Below are positions 23,649-33,504 of a DNA stretch of 64,000 nt, piece by piece. The notes below the pieces were generated by a model, which saw only the letters and a program-made list of their open reading frames with translations, did not search any database and had not been told where the DNA came from. This DNA is from Sphingomonas sp. KR3-1 (GTDB taxonomy: Bacteria; Pseudomonadota; Alphaproteobacteria; Sphingomonadales; Sphingomonadaceae). Numbering within the stretch: position 1 is the first letter of the stretch; every line of letters begins with the position of its first letter. Location: the NCBI RefSeq assembly GCF_040049295.1, contig NZ_JBDZDQ010000002.1:863415-927414 (forward strand), given 5' to 3'. Made by a program: the position numbers and the translations under genes.

Positions 23649-25997
23649 ATGCTGGTCAGCCTGCGGCATGTGGTGCGTTCCACGGCGTTGCTTGCCACTA
23701 CCGCGCTTGGCGGCATGGTGGTCGCGCATGCGCAGGGCACTGCCGCGCGCACCGCGGCCAATCAGCCTGCCGCGCGCACCGCGGCCGATCAGAGCGCCGT
23801 GCCTGCCCCGGCCCGCCAGGACGCCGCGCCTGCCGCACGACCCTGGTCCGATCCCCAGCTCCCCGCCGCGGTCCGCGCCGAGCTGCTGCTCTCGGCGATG
23901 ACGCTCGAGGAGAAGCTCGCGCTCGTCTACACGTGGTTCCCGCCGCTCGCGAAGGATCCGGCGCGCCCCACCGACATGATCCCCTCGGCCGGCCAGCAGC
24001 CGGCGATCCCGCGCCTCGGCATTCCGGCGCTGCGCGAGACCGATGCCAGCCTCGGCGTCGCCAACCAGGTCGAGCAGCGCAAGGGCGACACCGCCACCGC
24101 GCTCCCCTCGGGCCTGGCGCTCGCCGCCACCTTCGACCCCACGCTCGCCTATGCCGGCGGCGCGATGATCGGCAGCGAGGCGCGGGCCAAGCGCTTCAAC
24201 GTCATGCTCGCCGGCGGCATCAACCTGACGCGCGATCCCTGGGGCGGGCGCAACTTCGAATATCTCGGCGAGGACCCGCTGCTCGCCGGCGCGATGGCCG
24301 GGGAATCGATCCGCGGCATCCAGTCGAACCGCATCGTCTCGACGATCAAGCATTACGCGCTGAACGCGCAGGAGACCGGCCGCTTCGTCAGCGACGGGCG
24401 GATCGGCGAGGCGGCGTTCCGGGAGAGCGACCTGCTCGCCTTCGAGCTGGCGATCGAGCGCGGCAAGCCCGGCTCGGTGATGTGCGCCTACATGTCGGTG
24501 AACGGCGACTTCGCCTGCGAGAACGCGTTCCTGCTCAACGACGTGCTCAAGCGCGACTGGGCCTATCCCGGCTGGGTGATGTCCGATTGGGGTGCGGTCC
24601 ACTCCACCGTGAAGGCGGCGCGCAACGGGCTCGACCAGCAGTCCGGCGGCGAGCTCGACACCCATTTCTTCTTCCGCGGCGACCTGAAAAAGGCCGTCGA
24701 GAGCGGCGAGCTGCCCCAGGCGCGGCTCGACGACATGGCCCGCCGCATCCTCAACGGCATGTTCGCCACCGGGGTGATGGACGCGCCGGTGGTCGATGCG
24801 CCGCAGCCGATCGACACCGATGCGCATGCCCAGGTCGCCCAGCGCGCGGCCGAGGCGGGCATCGTGCTGCTCAAGAACGACCGCAACCTCCTGCCGCTCG
24901 CCAGATCGGCGAAGCGCATCGTGCTGATCGGCGGCCATGCCGATGTCGGCGTGCTTTCCGGCGGCGGCTCGTCGCAGGTCCGTTCGACCGGCGGCGCCCC
25001 CGTCGAGATCCCGCTCAAGGACGGCGCCCCGGCGTCGTTCGCGCGGATGACCTGGCACGCATCCTCGCCGCTCGCCGCGATCCGTGCGCTCGCCCCTGGC
25101 GCGAGCGTCACCTATCTCGACGGCAGCGACCCTGCCGCCGCAGCGGCTGCGGCCCGCAGCGCCGATCTCGCGCTCGTCTTCGCGACGCAGTGGACCACCG
25201 AGGCCGCCGATCCCGACGAGGGCATCGAGCTGCCCGGCAGCCAGAATGCGCTGGTCGAGGCCGTCTCCGCCGCCAACCCCCGGACGGTGGTGGTGCTCGA
25301 GACCGGCGGCCCGGTGCTGATGCCCTGGCTGGCGCGCGTGCCCGCGGTGCTCGCCGCCTGGTATCCCGGCCAGCGCGGCGGCGAGGCGATCGCGCGCGTG
25401 CTGTTCGGCGAGGTCAATCCCTCGGGCCGGCTGCCGATCACCTTTCCGGCGAACGCATCGCAGGCGCCGCGCCCGACCACGCCGGGGATCGAGCAGGTCC
25501 GCACCTCGCCCGATCACGGCACCGATGCCCGTGCGATCAAGCCGTTCACGATCGACTACAAGGAAGGCTCCGACGTCGGCTATCGCTGGCATGCGCGCCA
25601 GGGCCACAAGCCCGCTTTCCCGTTCGGCTACGGCCTCAGCTACACGCGCTTCGGCTATGCCAACCTCAGGGTCGAGGGTGGCGCCGGCCTCAAGGTCAGC
25701 TTCGACGTGACCAATCGCGGCAAGCGCGAAGGCGCCGACGTGCCGCAGCTCTATGTCACGCCGGCCACCGGCAGCCGCCCGCTGCGCCTCGCCGGCTTCG
25801 AGCGGGTGACGCTCAAGCCGGGCGAGACGCGCCGGATCACCCTGATCGCCGAGCCGCGAATCGTCGCGGATTACGACACCGCGCTGCCCGGATGGCGGGT
25901 GGCGGCGGGAACCTATCGTGTCGCGATTGCGCGGGATGCCGGCCAGCCGGTGCTCACGGGCGCGGCGGATTTGCAGGAGCGCCGGCTGGCGCCCTGA
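23649..25997 (+). CDS. Exported GH3 beta-glucosidase (BglX type)
   Basis: 782 residues. A signal peptide ends near AHAQ (residue 29), followed by an Ala/Pro-rich linker to about 65. GH3 N-terminal domain: GINLTRDPWGGRNFEYLGEDP, written as GINLTRDPW and GRNFEYLGEDP; KHY substrate-binding pair; nucleophile Asp313 in VMSDWGAVHS. GH3 C-terminal domain (GIVLLKNDRNLLPL, VLSGGGSSQV, LETGGPVLMPW) and an Fn3-like domain at the end. It should hydrolyse beta-glucosides or short beta-glucans in the periplasm. It is the first gene of the island under LacI-type operators, 69 bp ahead of the TonB receptor. About 45% identity with the second GH3 enzyme is my rough impression, not a computed value. Confidence 0.93.
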   Translation: MLVSLRHVVRSTALLATTALGGMVVAHAQGTAARTAANQPAARTAADQSAVPAPARQDAAPAARPWSDPQLPAAVRAELLLSAMTLEEKLALVYTWFPPLAKDPARPTDMIPSAGQQPAIPRLGIPALRETDASLGVANQVEQRKGDTATALPSGLALAATFDPTLAYAGGAMIGSEARAKRFNVMLAGGINLTRDPWGGRNFEYLGEDPLLAGAMAGESIRGIQSNRIVSTIKHYALNAQETGRFVSDGRIGEAAFRESDLLAFELAIERGKPGSVMCAYMSVNGDFACENAFLLNDVLKRDWAYPGWVMSDWGAVHSTVKAARNGLDQQSGGELDTHFFFRGDLKKAVESGELPQARLDDMARRILNGMFATGVMDAPVVDAPQPIDTDAHAQVAQRAAEAGIVLLKNDRNLLPLARSAKRIVLIGGHADVGVLSGGGSSQVRSTGGAPVEIPLKDGAPASFARMTWHASSPLAAIRALAPGASVTYLDGSDPAAAAAAARSADLALVFATQWTTEAADPDEGIELPGSQNALVEAVSAANPRTVVVLETGGPVLMPWLARVPAVLAAWYPGQRGGEAIARVLFGEVNPSGRLPITFPANASQAPRPTTPGIEQVRTSPDHGTDARAIKPFTIDYKEGSDVGYRWHARQGHKPAFPFGYGLSYTRFGYANLRVEGGAGLKVSFDVTNRGKREGADVPQLYVTPATGSRPLRLAGFERVTLKPGETRRITLIAEPRIVADYDTALPGWRVAAGTYRVAIARDAGQPVLTGAADLQERRLAP

Positions 25998-26066
25998 AAG
26001 AACAGCACCGGGTGAGGCGCGCGTAGATGCGCCGCGGGTGCGAAAACAGAGTGGGAGGACGAAGGA

Positions 26067-29000
26067 ATGAAGGGAATATCCAGTTTGATGGCCGGCTTGC
26101 TGGCGTCGACCGCGATGGTCGCGCCGGCATGGGCCCAGGACACGGCAGCGCCGCCGCAGGACGACCAGGGCAGCGAGATCGTCGTCACCGGTATCCGCGC
26201 GTCGCAGGCCAGCGCGATCAACATGAAGCGCACCGAGACCGCGATCGTCGATGCGATCTCCTCGGAAGACATCGGCAAGCTGCCCGACGTCACCGTGGTC
26301 GACGCGCTGCAGCGCATCTCGGGCGTGCAGATCAAGCGTGACGCGGGCGAAGGCTCGAGCGTCAACATCCGCGGCCTGCCGCAGGTGATCACGCTGCTCA
26401 ACGGCGAGCAGTATCTGAGCCCGGGCAATCTCGGCACCGCCCAGCCCAACCTCAACGACATTCCCGCCCAGCTGATGAATGCGGTGGTGGTCTACAAGTC
26501 GCAGGATCTGCGCAACGCGCTCTCGGGCATCTCGGGCACAGTCGATCTGCGCACCCGCCGTCCGTTCGACCTCAAGAGCGGCCTGACCCTGTTCGACCAG
26601 GCCGAATATTCGCGTGGCGACTATACCAAGAAGAACGACTATCTGATCTCCGGCCTGATGAGCTGGCGCAACGACACGATCGGCGTGATGGTCGGCGCGA
26701 CCGAGAGCAAGTCGCATCTCGGCAACAACTATGCCGGCATCGGCGGCAGCCCGTTCGGCAACAACGATTGGGGCGGCTCGGGCGACAACTGGATCGCGCC
26801 GCACGGCTATGAGCTGTTCAGCCGCGAAGTCGAGCGCGAGCGCTTCGGCATCAACGGCGCAGTGCAGCTCAAGTTCGCCGATGGCTGGACGCTGACGGGC
26901 GAGGTGTTCCACACCGAGCTGGTCGAGCACAACCGCGCCTCGGGCGTGAACATCTCGAACCGCTGGAACGGCCTCACCTGGACCACCCCGACCCAGTCGA
27001 CTCCCTCGGGCCAGACCGGCGCCAACCAGCAGCCCTGGCTCGACGTCGACCAGTATGACCTCAACGTCTGGTGGTTCAACAGCTTCTCGGTCAACCGCAC
27101 CGCGCACGAGAAGTCGACCAACTATAATCTCGAGCTCAATTACGACACCGGCGGTCCGTTCAAGTTCACCGCACGGGCGCTGCGCTCGGATGCCAGCCTG
27201 CTCAGCATGAACGGGCAGGTGCAGGGCGATCTCAGCAACTGGCGTGCGGGCAGCCGCGCGTTCACGCTGTTCCGCAATCCGAACGACCCGACGCGCGGGC
27301 CGTTCTATCCGGCGAACATCGCCGCGCAGTATCCGGCCTCGCGCTACACCAACGGCGTGATCGGCTCGAACGGCGGGCGCTATATCGATCCGAACCCGCT
27401 CGGCTACGGCCAGGATCCGCTGCTGCACCTCGATCTGCGCGGCAGCAACCCGACCTTCAGCGGCTTCGACACGCCGATCTCGGGAGGCCTGGGCGCCGGC
27501 AAGTCGCTCAAGGACTATATGGCCAATCTCGACAGCTATGCGGTCGCGGCCTTCTCGTCCGAGGGCAACCAGCGCAATACCTCGGATCTCGGCGTGTTCC
27601 GTGCCGATGGCAGCTACGAATTCCAGGATGGCGGGCTGTTCGGCCTGCTCGGCCGCGTCGATGTCGGCGTGCGCCGTTCGGATCGCTCGACCCAGATCGA
27701 GAATTTCCACCTGTTCTCGAACTTCTACGGCGGCAACGGCGCGGCGACGGCCGCAGGCTGCTCGGCGCAGTGGAAGGCGATCGACGTGGTGATGGACAAC
27801 CCGCAATGCTCCGCGGGCGAGTTCGTCTCCAACCCCGGCTACAATGCGGCGCTGCCGGTGGCGGCTTCGCCTTCGCCCTGCGGCGCCTCGGCGGCCAACA
27901 CGCCCACCTGCTTCCAGGGCTATACCGTCAACAAGCCGACCAAGCTCAACACCTACAACAACGTCTTCTTCCAGACGAACTGGGGTGGCGTGGTCAATGG
28001 CATGCCGGGCATGTGGGTGGTCGATCCCAAGGACTTTGACGACATCAAGTCGTTCATGACCCGCGTCTTCGGCGGCGCCGATGAAGTCACCGTCCCGGGC
28101 AACACCTATGACGTCGATCTCATCGAGGAGAGCGCGTACATCAACACCTCGTGGAAGAGCGGCGGGTTCAAGGCCGATGCCGGCGTGAAGGTCATCAAGA
28201 CCAGCATCGACGTGAAGCAGAACCTGACCGGCGACACCCGGGCGTATGGCGATACCAACCTCGATGTCGGCGACAGCGTCACGCGCCGCAGCTACACCGA
28301 TTGGCTGCCGACGGTGACTCTGTCCTACGACTTCACCGACAAGCTGCGCCTCCGCGCGGCCTTCGCCAAGACGATGATCCCGCTGGATCTCGGCAACTAC
28401 GGCGGCGGCCTCACGATCAGCACGGCGGACTCGGCGGGCCCGACCCCGACCAATCCGAACGCGGCGCCGCTCGGCGTTCGCCAGGTTACCGGCGCCAGCT
28501 CGAGCGGCAACCCGTATCTGAACCCGTGGCGCTCGAACAACTACGACATCAGCCTGGAATATTATCTGGGCCGCGCCTCGATGCTCAATGTCGGCCTGTT
28601 CAAGCTCGACATCGAGAGCTTCGTGACCACTGCCACCACCCCGACCGGGCGCTTCCCCGATGCGGACGGCGTGATCCGCCGCACGGTGAACATCACGCAG
28701 CCCGTGCAGGGTGCGGGCGGCAATCTCCAGGGCCTGGAAGCCGGCGCCAAGCTGGCCTTCACCGACCTGTTCCCGGAGACGCCGTTCCTGCGCAACTTCG
28801 GCGTCGACGCCAACTACACCTTCTCCGACTCCTCGCAGTCGGCGCGGGGGCTCGATGGCAAAAAGCTGCCGTTCCAGGACAACTCCAAGCACCAGATCAA
28901 CGTGGTTGCCTGGTACCAGGACAGCATCTTCCAGGCGCGCGTGGCGTGGAACCACCGCACCGATCGCCTGGCGAACATGGGCCTGAGCTATGACGTCGAT

Positions 29001-29237
29001 CCGGATCCGGTGAAGGTCGATCAGCGCAACATCCCGGTGATGCAGGCGGCCAGCGACTATGTCGACGTGAACCTCACGGCCAACATCAACAGCCAGTTCG
29101 CGATCTACGGCAACGTCTCGAACCTGCTGGGCGAGCGCGAGCATTATTACTTCCGCTTCGACGGTGACTCGCAGCAGTTCCATTCCGAGAACCGCTTCGA
29201 GCCGCGTTACTCGGTGGGTGTGCGCTACCGTTTCTAA
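26067..29237 (+). CDS. TonB-dependent outer-membrane receptor
   Basis: 1,056 residues. Signal peptide MKGISSLMAGLLASTAM and on to AWAQ, then a TonB box (EIVVTGIR). The plug has KLPDVTVVDALQRISGVQI and SVNIRGLP; the barrel ends in Phe (VGVRYRF). There is no STN domain, so it is not a FecA-type signalling receptor. Its length and genomic context match the large sphingomonad/caulobacter receptors for oligosaccharides. It sits between a GH3 glucosidase and halogenase-like genes and would import the glycan that the island uses. A strong terminator follows 15 bp after its stop. Confidence 0.93.
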   Translation: MKGISSLMAGLLASTAMVAPAWAQDTAAPPQDDQGSEIVVTGIRASQASAINMKRTETAIVDAISSEDIGKLPDVTVVDALQRISGVQIKRDAGEGSSVNIRGLPQVITLLNGEQYLSPGNLGTAQPNLNDIPAQLMNAVVVYKSQDLRNALSGISGTVDLRTRRPFDLKSGLTLFDQAEYSRGDYTKKNDYLISGLMSWRNDTIGVMVGATESKSHLGNNYAGIGGSPFGNNDWGGSGDNWIAPHGYELFSREVERERFGINGAVQLKFADGWTLTGEVFHTELVEHNRASGVNISNRWNGLTWTTPTQSTPSGQTGANQQPWLDVDQYDLNVWWFNSFSVNRTAHEKSTNYNLELNYDTGGPFKFTARALRSDASLLSMNGQVQGDLSNWRAGSRAFTLFRNPNDPTRGPFYPANIAAQYPASRYTNGVIGSNGGRYIDPNPLGYGQDPLLHLDLRGSNPTFSGFDTPISGGLGAGKSLKDYMANLDSYAVAAFSSEGNQRNTSDLGVFRADGSYEFQDGGLFGLLGRVDVGVRRSDRSTQIENFHLFSNFYGGNGAATAAGCSAQWKAIDVVMDNPQCSAGEFVSNPGYNAALPVAASPSPCGASAANTPTCFQGYTVNKPTKLNTYNNVFFQTNWGGVVNGMPGMWVVDPKDFDDIKSFMTRVFGGADEVTVPGNTYDVDLIEESAYINTSWKSGGFKADAGVKVIKTSIDVKQNLTGDTRAYGDTNLDVGDSVTRRSYTDWLPTVTLSYDFTDKLRLRAAFAKTMIPLDLGNYGGGLTISTADSAGPTPTNPNAAPLGVRQVTGASSSGNPYLNPWRSNNYDISLEYYLGRASMLNVGLFKLDIESFVTTATTPTGRFPDADGVIRRTVNITQPVQGAGGNLQGLEAGAKLAFTDLFPETPFLRNFGVDANYTFSDSSQSARGLDGKKLPFQDNSKHQINVVAWYQDSIFQARVAWNHRTDRLANMGLSYDVDPDPVKVDQRNIPVMQAASDYVDVNLTANINSQFAIYGNVSNLLGEREHYYFRFDGDSQQFHSENRFEPRYSVGVRYRF

Positions 29238-29251
29238 GAGCCAACCCTCCT

Positions 29252-29290
29252 GGGCCGGCAGTTCCGCATGGGCTGCCGGCCCATTTTTTT
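29252..29290 (+). terminator. Rho-independent terminator after the TonB receptor
   Basis: GGGCCGGCAG (29252-29261), an 11-base loop and CTGCCGGCCC (29273-29282) make a perfect 10-bp stem, followed by seven T residues (29284-29290). It would end or attenuate transcription before the halogenase-like genes. Confidence 0.9.
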
Positions 29291-29351
29291 CCGGAGCAGC
29301 AACGGCGCGGTTTCGCTTGCGAAGCCCGGGCCGAGACGATCAGATGACGCA

Positions 29352-30890
29352 ATGAGTTTTGGGGGACAGAGCAGCGGCGCGATCGAGCGTGTCGTCATCG
29401 TCGGCGGGGGCACCGCCGGCTGGATGGCGGCGGCGGCGCTGGGCGCCTATCTCGCGGGCACGGGCACCCGGGTCACGCTGATCGAAAGCTCGGAGATCGG
29501 GACGATCGGCGTCGGCGAGGCGACGATCCCCACCATCCGCCGCTTCTATGCCAGCCTCGGCATGACCGATGCCGAGGTGATGCGCGCCTGCGACGCGACG
29601 GCCAAGCTCGGCATCCGCTTCGTCGACTGGAAGCCGGGGACGAGCTTCGTCCACCCCTTTGGCCGCTTCGGGCAGGACCTGCGCGGCATCGACTTCCACC
29701 ACTATTGGCTGAAGGCGCGTCAGGCCGGCCAGGCCGCTCCGCTGGACGAATATTCGCTGGGCGCGATGCTGGCGCGCGAGGGGCATGCCAGCGTGCCGGT
29801 CCCCAATCCGCCGAGCCAGCTGTCGATCTTCGACTGGGCGCTCCATTTCGACGCCGCGCGGTTCGCCGCGCACATGCGCGCCTTTGCCGAACGCGTCGGT
29901 GTCATTCGTATTGACGCGCGGATCGCCGACGTGGCGCTGCATGGCGAAACCGGTTTTATCGAGTCCGTGGCGCTGGACAGTGGCGAGCGTATCGAAGGTG
30001 ATTTGTTCATCGATTGCTCGGGCTTTCGCGGCCTGCTGATCGGCGAGGCGCTCGGCGTCGGCTACCAGGACTGGTCGCACTGGCTGCTCTGCGACACTGC
30101 CTTTGCCGTCCAGAGCGAGCGGGCAGGGGAGCCGCCGAGCTGTACCACGGTGACCGCGCGCACCGCCGGCTGGCAATGGCGCATCCCGCTGCGCAGCCGC
30201 GAGGGCAATGGCATCGTCTTCTCGAGCACGTACCAGGGTGACGAAGACGCGCGCACCGAGCTTGTCTCGAATATTGCCGGCAAACTATTGATGGAGCCGC
30301 GAAAACTGCGGTTCACGCCGGGCCGCCGCGACGTCGCCTGGGCCAAGAACTGCGTCGCGCTCGGCCTGGCCTCGGGCTTCCTCGAACCGCTCGAGTCCAC
30401 CAGCATCGCGCTGATCGAGACGGGCATCGAGCGCCTCAAGCAGCTCTTCCCCGACAAGGGTTTCGACCCCGCGGTGGTGACGGAGTATAACGATCAGTCC
30501 GCCGAAGAGATGGAGCGCGTCCGCGATTTCATCCTCCTCCACTACCGGCTCAGCACCCGCGAGGGGCCGTTCTGGGATGCCTGCCGCGCGATGATATTGC
30601 CCGACAGCCTCTCCGCCAAGCTCGACTTGTGGCGCGCGCGCGGCGCCTTCCTGCGCTATCGCTGGGAGATGTTCTCGCCCGCATCCTGGCTCGCCATCTA
30701 TGGCGGGTTCGAGCATCTGCCCGAGCGGATAGATCCCGGCGTCGCCGCGGTCGACCCCGCCGAGCTTGCCCGCGCGCTCGCGCAGATGCGTGCCGCGGTC
30801 GCCCGCACCGTGGCCGACACGCCCACCCATAGTGAATTTCTCGCGACGGTGGATGGCGCCGCCACCGAGCCCTTAAGGACATCCGCATGA
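29352..30890 (+). CDS. Flavin-dependent tryptophan halogenase family protein (copy 1)
   Basis: 512 residues from the ATG at 29352. The FAD-binding GGGTAGW (18-24) and the halogenase signature GWQWRIP (273-279) are present. The residues needed for chlorination in PrnA are kept: Lys85 (in AKLGIRFVDW, matching Lys79) and Glu348-Ser349 (in LEPLEST, matching Glu346-Ser347). The real substrate is unlikely to be free tryptophan, because such paralogues occur beside TonB receptors and sugar genes in Caulobacter, Xanthomonas and sphingomonads without a natural-product cluster. No flavin reductase gene is in the window. Its last four bases overlap the start of copy 2 (ATGA). Confidence 0.9.
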   Translation: MSFGGQSSGAIERVVIVGGGTAGWMAAAALGAYLAGTGTRVTLIESSEIGTIGVGEATIPTIRRFYASLGMTDAEVMRACDATAKLGIRFVDWKPGTSFVHPFGRFGQDLRGIDFHHYWLKARQAGQAAPLDEYSLGAMLAREGHASVPVPNPPSQLSIFDWALHFDAARFAAHMRAFAERVGVIRIDARIADVALHGETGFIESVALDSGERIEGDLFIDCSGFRGLLIGEALGVGYQDWSHWLLCDTAFAVQSERAGEPPSCTTVTARTAGWQWRIPLRSREGNGIVFSSTYQGDEDARTELVSNIAGKLLMEPRKLRFTPGRRDVAWAKNCVALGLASGFLEPLESTSIALIETGIERLKQLFPDKGFDPAVVTEYNDQSAEEMERVRDFILLHYRLSTREGPFWDACRAMILPDSLSAKLDLWRARGAFLRYRWEMFSPASWLAIYGGFEHLPERIDPGVAAVDPAELARALAQMRAAVARTVADTPTHSEFLATVDGAATEPLRTSA

Positions 30891-32428
30891 ACAACCCCGA
30901 CGCGCTGCGTAAGGTCTGCATCGTCGGCGGCGGCACCGCCGGCTGGATCGCCGCCGCGGTGATGGCGCATCACATGAAGGGCAGGCTCTTCGAGATCGAG
31001 CTGGTCGAGAGCGACGATATCGGCACGATCGGGGTGGGCGAGAGCACGATCCCGCCCTTCATGGAGCTGATCGCCAAGCTCGACATCAACGAGCAGGATT
31101 TCGTCCGCCAGGTCCAGGCCAGCTTCAAGCTCGGCATCGAGTTCAAGGACTGGTGGAAGAAGGGCGAGCGCTATTTCCATCCGTTCGGCGATATCGGCCA
31201 GCGGGTCGAGCTCAGCGACTTCTACCAGTGCTGGCGCAAGGCGACGCTCTCCGGCCATGATTTCCCGCTCCAGGATTTCGCGCCGGCCAGCGTGATGGCG
31301 CGCGAGGGGCGGTTCATGCTGCCGTTCAAGGCGCAGCGCACGCCGATCTCCAGCGCCTCCTATGCGCTCCATGTCGATGCCAAGCGCGTCGCCCAATATC
31401 TGCGCGCGCATGCCGAAGCGCGGGGGGTGAAGCGCACCGAGGGGATGGTCACCGATGTCGCGCTCGACGATCGCGGCTTCGTCTCGTCGCTCACGCTCAA
31501 GGACGGGCGCCAGGTCAGCGCCGACTTCTTCATCGATTGCTCGGGCTTCCGCGCGCTGCTGATCGAGAAGGCGCTCGGCACGAGATACACCGACTGGTCG
31601 AACTATCTGTTCTGCGACCGCGCGATCGCCGCGCAGACCGAGAATGTCGGCCCGCCATCGCCCTATACGCTCGCCGAGGCGCAGGATGCCGGCTGGCGCT
31701 GGCGCATCCCGCTGCAGCACCGCACCGGCAACGGCCATGTCTATTCCTCCGAATTCATGAGCGACGAGGAAGCGACGCGGATCCTGCTCGACAAGGTCGA
31801 GGGCGAAGTCGTCGCCGGGCCGATGGTGGTGCCGTTCAAGACCGGGGTGCGCGAGCAGATCTGGCACAAGAACGTGCTGTCGCTCGGCCTCGCCTCGGGC
31901 TTCATCGAGCCGCTCGAGAGCACCGCGATCCACCTGATCTATCGCGGCATGGACTTCTTCTTCCGCTTCCTGCCCGATCGCCACTGCGATCCGGCGCTGG
32001 CGGATGAGTATAATCGCCGCATGGTTGCCGACTATACCGAGATCCGCGACTTCATCGTGCTCCACTATTGCCTGAGCGCGCGCGACGACACGCCGTTCTG
32101 GCGCAAGGTGCGCGACATGGAATGGCCCGACAGCCTGAAGCAGCGCGTCGAGCTGTTCCGGACCAACGGCTCGCTCAGGGAAGGGCTGGACGAGCTGTTC
32201 CGCTCGGTCAGCTGGTTCTCGGTGTTCGACGGCATGGGCGAGCGCCCGCGCACCTATCACCCGCTGGTCGACCGGATCGACGAGGCGGCGCTCTATGCGG
32301 GCATGGACCAGGCGCGCGGCCAGCTTGCCGCGATGGTCCAGCAGCTGCCGACGCACCAGCAGTTCATCGATGCGCATTGCCGCGCCGACAAGGTCGATCT
32401 CGCGCGGCCGGCCCATGCAGCCGCGTAA
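30887..32428 (+). CDS. Flavin-dependent tryptophan halogenase family protein (copy 2)
   Basis: 513 residues. It has GGGTAGW (14-20), GWRWRIP (269-275), Lys81 in FKLGIEFKDW and Glu344-Ser345 in IEPLEST, so the catalytic set of flavin halogenases is intact here too. It is a diverged paralogue of the gene just upstream and is translationally coupled to it by an ATGA overlap. Its 3' end overlaps the LacI regulator gene by 14 bp. Cytoplasmic, no signal. The pair may act as two related enzymes on different sites or substrates; no function is proven for this clade in sugar loci. Confidence 0.9.
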   Translation: MNNPDALRKVCIVGGGTAGWIAAAVMAHHMKGRLFEIELVESDDIGTIGVGESTIPPFMELIAKLDINEQDFVRQVQASFKLGIEFKDWWKKGERYFHPFGDIGQRVELSDFYQCWRKATLSGHDFPLQDFAPASVMAREGRFMLPFKAQRTPISSASYALHVDAKRVAQYLRAHAEARGVKRTEGMVTDVALDDRGFVSSLTLKDGRQVSADFFIDCSGFRALLIEKALGTRYTDWSNYLFCDRAIAAQTENVGPPSPYTLAEAQDAGWRWRIPLQHRTGNGHVYSSEFMSDEEATRILLDKVEGEVVAGPMVVPFKTGVREQIWHKNVLSLGLASGFIEPLESTAIHLIYRGMDFFFRFLPDRHCDPALADEYNRRMVADYTEIRDFIVLHYCLSARDDTPFWRKVRDMEWPDSLKQRVELFRTNGSLREGLDELFRSVSWFSVFDGMGERPRTYHPLVDRIDEAALYAGMDQARGQLAAMVQQLPTHQQFIDAHCRADKVDLARPAHAAA

Positions 32429-33470
32429 GCGCGCGATCACTATTCGGGACGTGGCGGCGGAGGCGGGGGTCTCGCTGCAGACGGTGAGCCGCGTCATCAA
32501 CAAGGGGCCGAACGTCACCGCGGGGGTGCAGGCGCGCGTCCAGGCGGCGATCGACAAGCTCGGCTATGTCCCCAGCCTCGCGGCGCGACGCCTGGGCGGT
32601 TCGCGCTCCTATCTCATCCTTGCCTTCAACGACGAGCGGCCAACGCTCGAGGGCTGGCAGTCGCGGCGCGGCAACGACTGGGTCGACCAGATGCTCTATG
32701 GCGGCATGCTCAAATGCGCCGAGCATGGCTATCGCATGCTGTTCGAGCTGGTCGATTCGCATTCGGACCAGCTCGAGGCGCAGGTTCGTGCCGCGCTCTC
32801 CGCGCTCCACCCGGACGGCGTGATCCTCACCCCGCCGCACAGCGAGGACGATCGGATCACCAACCTGCTGCACCAGGCGGGGCTGGTCTTCGCGCGGCTC
32901 GGTTCGCACCGCGATGGCGAGGGCTTCGCGGTCTATATGGACGACGAGGCCGCGGCGCGCCGGGCGACCGAGCATCTGCTCGATCTCGGCCATACCCGCA
33001 TCGCCTATGTCCAGGGCCATCCCGACTATGCGATGAGCCCGGATCGGCTGCGCGGCTTCACCGGCGCGATCGAGGCGCGGGGCCTCGCCGTGAACCCCGA
33101 TTATCTCCAGCCCGGCGACTTTACCTATGAAGCCGGCCTCGCCGCGCTCACCACGCTCGCCGGCCTCGCGGTGCCGCCCACCGCCGTGCTCGCGAGCAGC
33201 GACGAGATGGCGCTCGGCGTGCTGCATGCGGCGGGCCAGCTGGGGCTCGCGGTGCCCGGCGACCTGTCGGTGGTAAGCTTCGACGATACGCCCACGGTGC
33301 GGATGAGCGTGCCTGCGCTGACTGCGATCCGCCAGCCGATCGCGGCGATGACCGCCAAGGCGGCGGAGCTGCTGATCCAGGGCAAGGCGCGCGGCGAGAC
33401 CGGCAACGGCCACCATCTTCTGCCCTTCGAATTCGTGGTCCGTGATTCGAGCGCACCGCCGCGGCGTTGA
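32415..33470 (+). CDS. LacI-family transcriptional regulator
   Basis: 351 residues, with the start inside the end of the upstream halogenase gene (14-bp overlap). The helix-turn-helix is at residues 8-30 (TIRDVAAEAGVSLQTVSRVI), followed by the hinge helix YVPSLAARRLGG that inserts into the operator minor groove. A periplasmic-binding-protein-like effector domain follows (DGVILTPPHSED, GHTRIAYVQG, VVSFDDTP). It probably senses a sugar and represses the island. CG-centred palindromes of the LacI type lie upstream of 23649 and 36902 and, with lower symmetry, upstream of 46087. Confidence 0.94.
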   Translation: MQPRKRAITIRDVAAEAGVSLQTVSRVINKGPNVTAGVQARVQAAIDKLGYVPSLAARRLGGSRSYLILAFNDERPTLEGWQSRRGNDWVDQMLYGGMLKCAEHGYRMLFELVDSHSDQLEAQVRAALSALHPDGVILTPPHSEDDRITNLLHQAGLVFARLGSHRDGEGFAVYMDDEAAARRATEHLLDLGHTRIAYVQGHPDYAMSPDRLRGFTGAIEARGLAVNPDYLQPGDFTYEAGLAALTTLAGLAVPPTAVLASSDEMALGVLHAAGQLGLAVPGDLSVVSFDDTPTVRMSVPALTAIRQPIAAMTAKAAELLIQGKARGETGNGHHLLPFEFVVRDSSAPPRR

Positions 33471-33504
33471 CTTGGGCCCGGGCCGCGCCGATGGTCCGCC
33501 GTCC

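Noticed and set aside
23586..29183. 1,865-codon frame on the minus strand over the GH3 and TonB receptor genes
   Set aside because: Both sense genes have full domain structures; the antisense product has none.
29352..32428. Halogenated-tryptophan antibiotic cluster
   Set aside because: No NRPS, PKS, indole oxidase or flavin reductase genes are nearby; the neighbours are sugar-use genes.
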